Shown here in pieces: positions 6,018-7,910 of a DNA stretch of 7,910 nt (position 1 is its first letter; the number at the start of each line of letters is the position of its first letter). This DNA comes from an uncultured Clostridia bacterium (GTDB taxonomy: Bacteria > Bacillota > Clostridia > UMGS1883), in contig CANRHW010000072.1 in the NCBI GenBank assembly GCA_947630525.1, positions 1 through 7,910 of the forward strand, in the 5' to 3' direction. The translations under genes and the position numbers were made by a program. Under the pieces are notes generated by a model that was not told the DNA's origin, made no database searches, and saw only the letters and a program-made list of their open reading frames with translations.

Positions 6018-7910
6018 TCATTTTTCATTTATGAACAGGCGGCTGCCGTCCGTAAAAGGCAAATCGAGCTTTGCGCTGCTTTTGGGCATGAGCTTTATTT
6101 CGCAGATATCCACGGCGGAAAGCCGCTCGCCGTCGTAGGTGAGCACCTTTACAACGGCGGTAGTCTCGCGGTCGTTGGAATTGTACACCCGTATTCCTCC
6201 GCGTTCGGTATAACCGCCGGCCAACCCGCCGCAAAAGGCGTCCGCATGCCTCTCTTTAAGCTTGCCAGAGGCCGGGTCAAAAACCATTATGTCATAGACT
6301 ATAGCGTCGCGGCTCGCTTCGTCGTCGACGTTAAAGTCCGCACTCAGGTCGTCGCCGGAGACCTTGCGCAGGTGAGAAGCCAAAAGCTCGCCTTTTTCAT
6401 CGTAGAAGTTGGCGGCCACCATACAGTCGCGTTCAAGAGTGAGGCTGATGCCCTCCGGGCCGTAAACGCTTGACGATATGTACGAAAGGCTGGCGGGTTC
6501 CTCCTTTGCGGCGTAACGGTCATATATTTCTTCGGCGCTCATGACGGAGGAGCAAATTGTCAGCTCGGTAAAAACTCCCCGGAAATACGGATCGTCGTAG
6601 ACTGACTTGCCAATGTAGCTTTGGACCGTGTCGCCGAAATCCGAAATTTTTATCCCCAGGTCGTCCTCGGCGGCAAGTATACCGTTCAGGTACATTTTGT
6701 ATTTTGTCCCGCTGGCGGTTATGACTATAGCCGCATCCTGACCGCTCATGATGCCGGGAGCGGTGATAAGGTCTCTTTCTCCGCCGCTGCCGCTGTCGGT
6801 AATGGCGGCCCGCAGACGGTTGCTGCCGGGGGTAGACGTGTTTATGAAGAAATATTCCTCGCGGTCGTTGCCAAAGCAGAGGGTGAACTGATTTGTAGTG
6901 TGCATCAGCGGCGACACGCGCAAAATTATGGTAAATTCGTCTACGCCCCTGAACAGGCCCTTCGGCAGTTGAATATAGCTGCCGCCGTTAAGGATGCCTC
7001 CGTCAAAGCCGCCTATAACGGCGCCGTGATTGCCGTTGCCGCTTCGGTCGATGATAAGGCCGTTTTCCACGTCAAGGCCATAGGAGAGTATCACATCCTT
7101 GTTTTTGCCCGGATTTCCGCCCACGGCGGCAAATGCAAATTCCCTCGCCGCCCCGCGGTAAGTGCCGGTCAGGGTCACGCCCGTGCTGACGGCCGGCCGG
7201 GTAAGCAAGCCGTCAGTGGACAGCACCGCTTCATTACTGGACTTCCACGCTACCTCGTCCCCTCCCGGAACAAGGCTCAGGTCCAAATCGCTGACCAGCA
7301 GTTCTCCCGGGAACTCATACCGGGCAAAGCGGACGGGCACCACCTCGGATTTGAATTTTTCGGCAATCTCCTCCCGGGTCAGCGCACGGTCAAGGAGCTC
7401 CAAGTTGTCAACGCTCCCGGACAGGGCGTCGGCGCTCCAGTAGGTCGAGCCAAGGTAAACGTCGCCGGGCTCACTGACGGCGGAACCCTCCGCAACCTGT
7501 TCGCCGTCAATATACAGCCGGCCAACGCCGCCGGTCTCGGTGTAGACCGCGTGGACCCACTGATCCATGCAATTTTTTGCGGAGGTGGGCCGCTTGCCCC
7601 AACCCTCGCGCACCCAAAAGGTGGGCACGCCGCCGTTGAAAATAACGCCGGTCCAGTTTTCGTTTTCAAAGGAGCCCATGTTTTTGAAAAACAGGGTTCT
7701 GTTGTCTCCGCCGGAGGTCACCCGCACCATGGCGGCGGCGGTAAAATCGCCGTCCACGTGTCCCAAAAGCAGGCCATAGCTGCCGTCGAGCTTGAGCCCC
7801 GCGCCCTCGAACCCGTCGCCAAAGACCGCCGCTCCGCCCTCGCCAAGGCTGTTGGTGACGGCGTTTAGACCACCGCCGTTTTCAAAGTCATAGTCCGCCG
7901 CCAGCGCGGC
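6018..7910 (-). CDS. Multidomain LamG / bacterial Ig-like protein, C-terminal part (5' end outside window)
   Basis: The minus-strand frame is open from the right edge (7910) to a TGA at 6018-6020, giving the last 630 residues of a larger protein. A TTG at 7764-7766 is internal and not a start. Domains, counted from the edge: residues 1-188, a nearly complete LamG/concanavalin A-like domain (ADYDFENGGG, GRLYIDGEQV, closing ALTREEIAEKF); about 190-268, a bacterial Ig-like domain with the signature WKSSNEAVLSTDGLLTRP; about 270-471, a second LamG domain (DRSGNGNHGAVIGG, KMYLNGILAAEDD, closing MSAEEIYDRY); 472-630, an unrecognised beta-rich tail. LamG plus Ig-like domains commonly trail glycoside hydrolase domains (GH43-like and others) in secreted clostridial enzymes, so a carbohydrate-active surface protein is likely. 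No catalytic domain is visible. There is no LPXTG, SLH or dockerin at the C-terminus, so any anchor or signal peptide lies outside. No good terminator directly follows the stop. Confidence 0.85.
   Translation of the reverse strand, partial: AALAADYDFENGGGLNAVTNSLGEGGAAVFGDGFEGAGLKLDGSYGLLLGHVDGDFTAAAMVRVTSGGDNRTLFFKNMGSFENENWTGVIFNGGVPTFWVREGWGKRPTSAKNCMDQWVHAVYTETGGVGRLYIDGEQVAEGSAVSEPGDVYLGSTYWSADALSGSVDNLELLDRALTREEIAEKFKSEVVPVRFARYEFPGELLVSDLDLSLVPGGDEVAWKSSNEAVLSTDGLLTRPAVSTGVTLTGTYRGAAREFAFAAVGGNPGKNKDVILSYGLDVENGLIIDRSGNGNHGAVIGGFDGGILNGGSYIQLPKGLFRGVDEFTIILRVSPLMHTTNQFTLCFGNDREEYFFINTSTPGSNRLRAAITDSGSGGERDLITAPGIMSGQDAAIVITASGTKYKMYLNGILAAEDDLGIKISDFGDTVQSYIGKSVYDDPYFRGVFTELTICSSVMSAEEIYDRYAAKEEPASLSYISSSVYGPEGISLTLERDCMVAANFYDEKGELLASHLRKVSGDDLSADFNVDDEASRDAIVYDIMVFDPASGKLKERHADAFCGGLAGGYTERGGIRVYNSNDRETTAVVKVLTYDGERLSAVDICEIKLMPKSSAKLDLPFTDGSRLFINEK

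Noticed and set aside
6621..7868. Long open frame (415 codons) on the plus strand
   Set aside because: It is antisense to the LamG protein, whose translation shows clear domains. The plus-strand product is Gly/Ala/His-rich without motifs, as expected from GC-rich antisense.

Overview
The window looks like a chromosomal segment from a fermentative Bacillota, most likely a Clostridia/Oscillospirales-type anaerobe, moderately GC-rich by eye. The basis is the clostridial style of the FtsH fragment (HEIGH zinc motif), the lon-engB gene pair typical of Firmicutes, a methionine gamma-lyase-like 'aluminium resistance' protein common in that group, and a secreted-type LamG protein of the kind found in gut polysaccharide degraders. 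This assignment is inference; no rRNA or other taxonomic marker is present.

Layout. Positions 1-2378 hold a rightward operon: the 3' end of ftsH (membrane AAA+ zinc protease, cut by the window edge), a small S24/S26 signal-peptidase-like protein with an apparent Ser/His active site, and a PLP enzyme of the methionine gamma-lyase-like family whose ATG overlaps the preceding stop (ATGA). It converges on a leftward operon, engB (2427-3017) and lon (3004-5409), which overlap by 14 nt. A perfect 28-bp palindrome at 2393-2420 separates the two operons and is a good two-way terminator. A near-consensus sigma-A promoter (TTGACT-N17-TATAAT, 5450-5478, minus strand) drives lon-engB. Just upstream of it lie three GTAAA/TTTAC half-sites that could be an operator.

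Positions 5606-6017 have no credible gene and are crowded with hairpins, some nested and some mutually exclusive. This is the least explained part of the window and could be a dispersed repeat/MITE-like element or a structured RNA. From 6018 to the right edge, a leftward reading frame stays open and encodes the C-terminal 630 residues of a large, probably secreted protein: LamG, a bacterial Ig-like domain, a second LamG, and an unrecognised beta-rich tail.

Functionally, the left two thirds is a housekeeping proteostasis neighbourhood: two ATP-dependent proteases (FtsH, Lon), a signal-peptidase-like protein and a ribosome-assembly GTPase. The right end switches to accessory, carbohydrate-binding surface biology. 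I saw no convincing previously undescribed system. The best candidates for a second look are the hairpin cluster, the Ser/His S26-like protein beside ftsH, and the half-site array upstream of lon.
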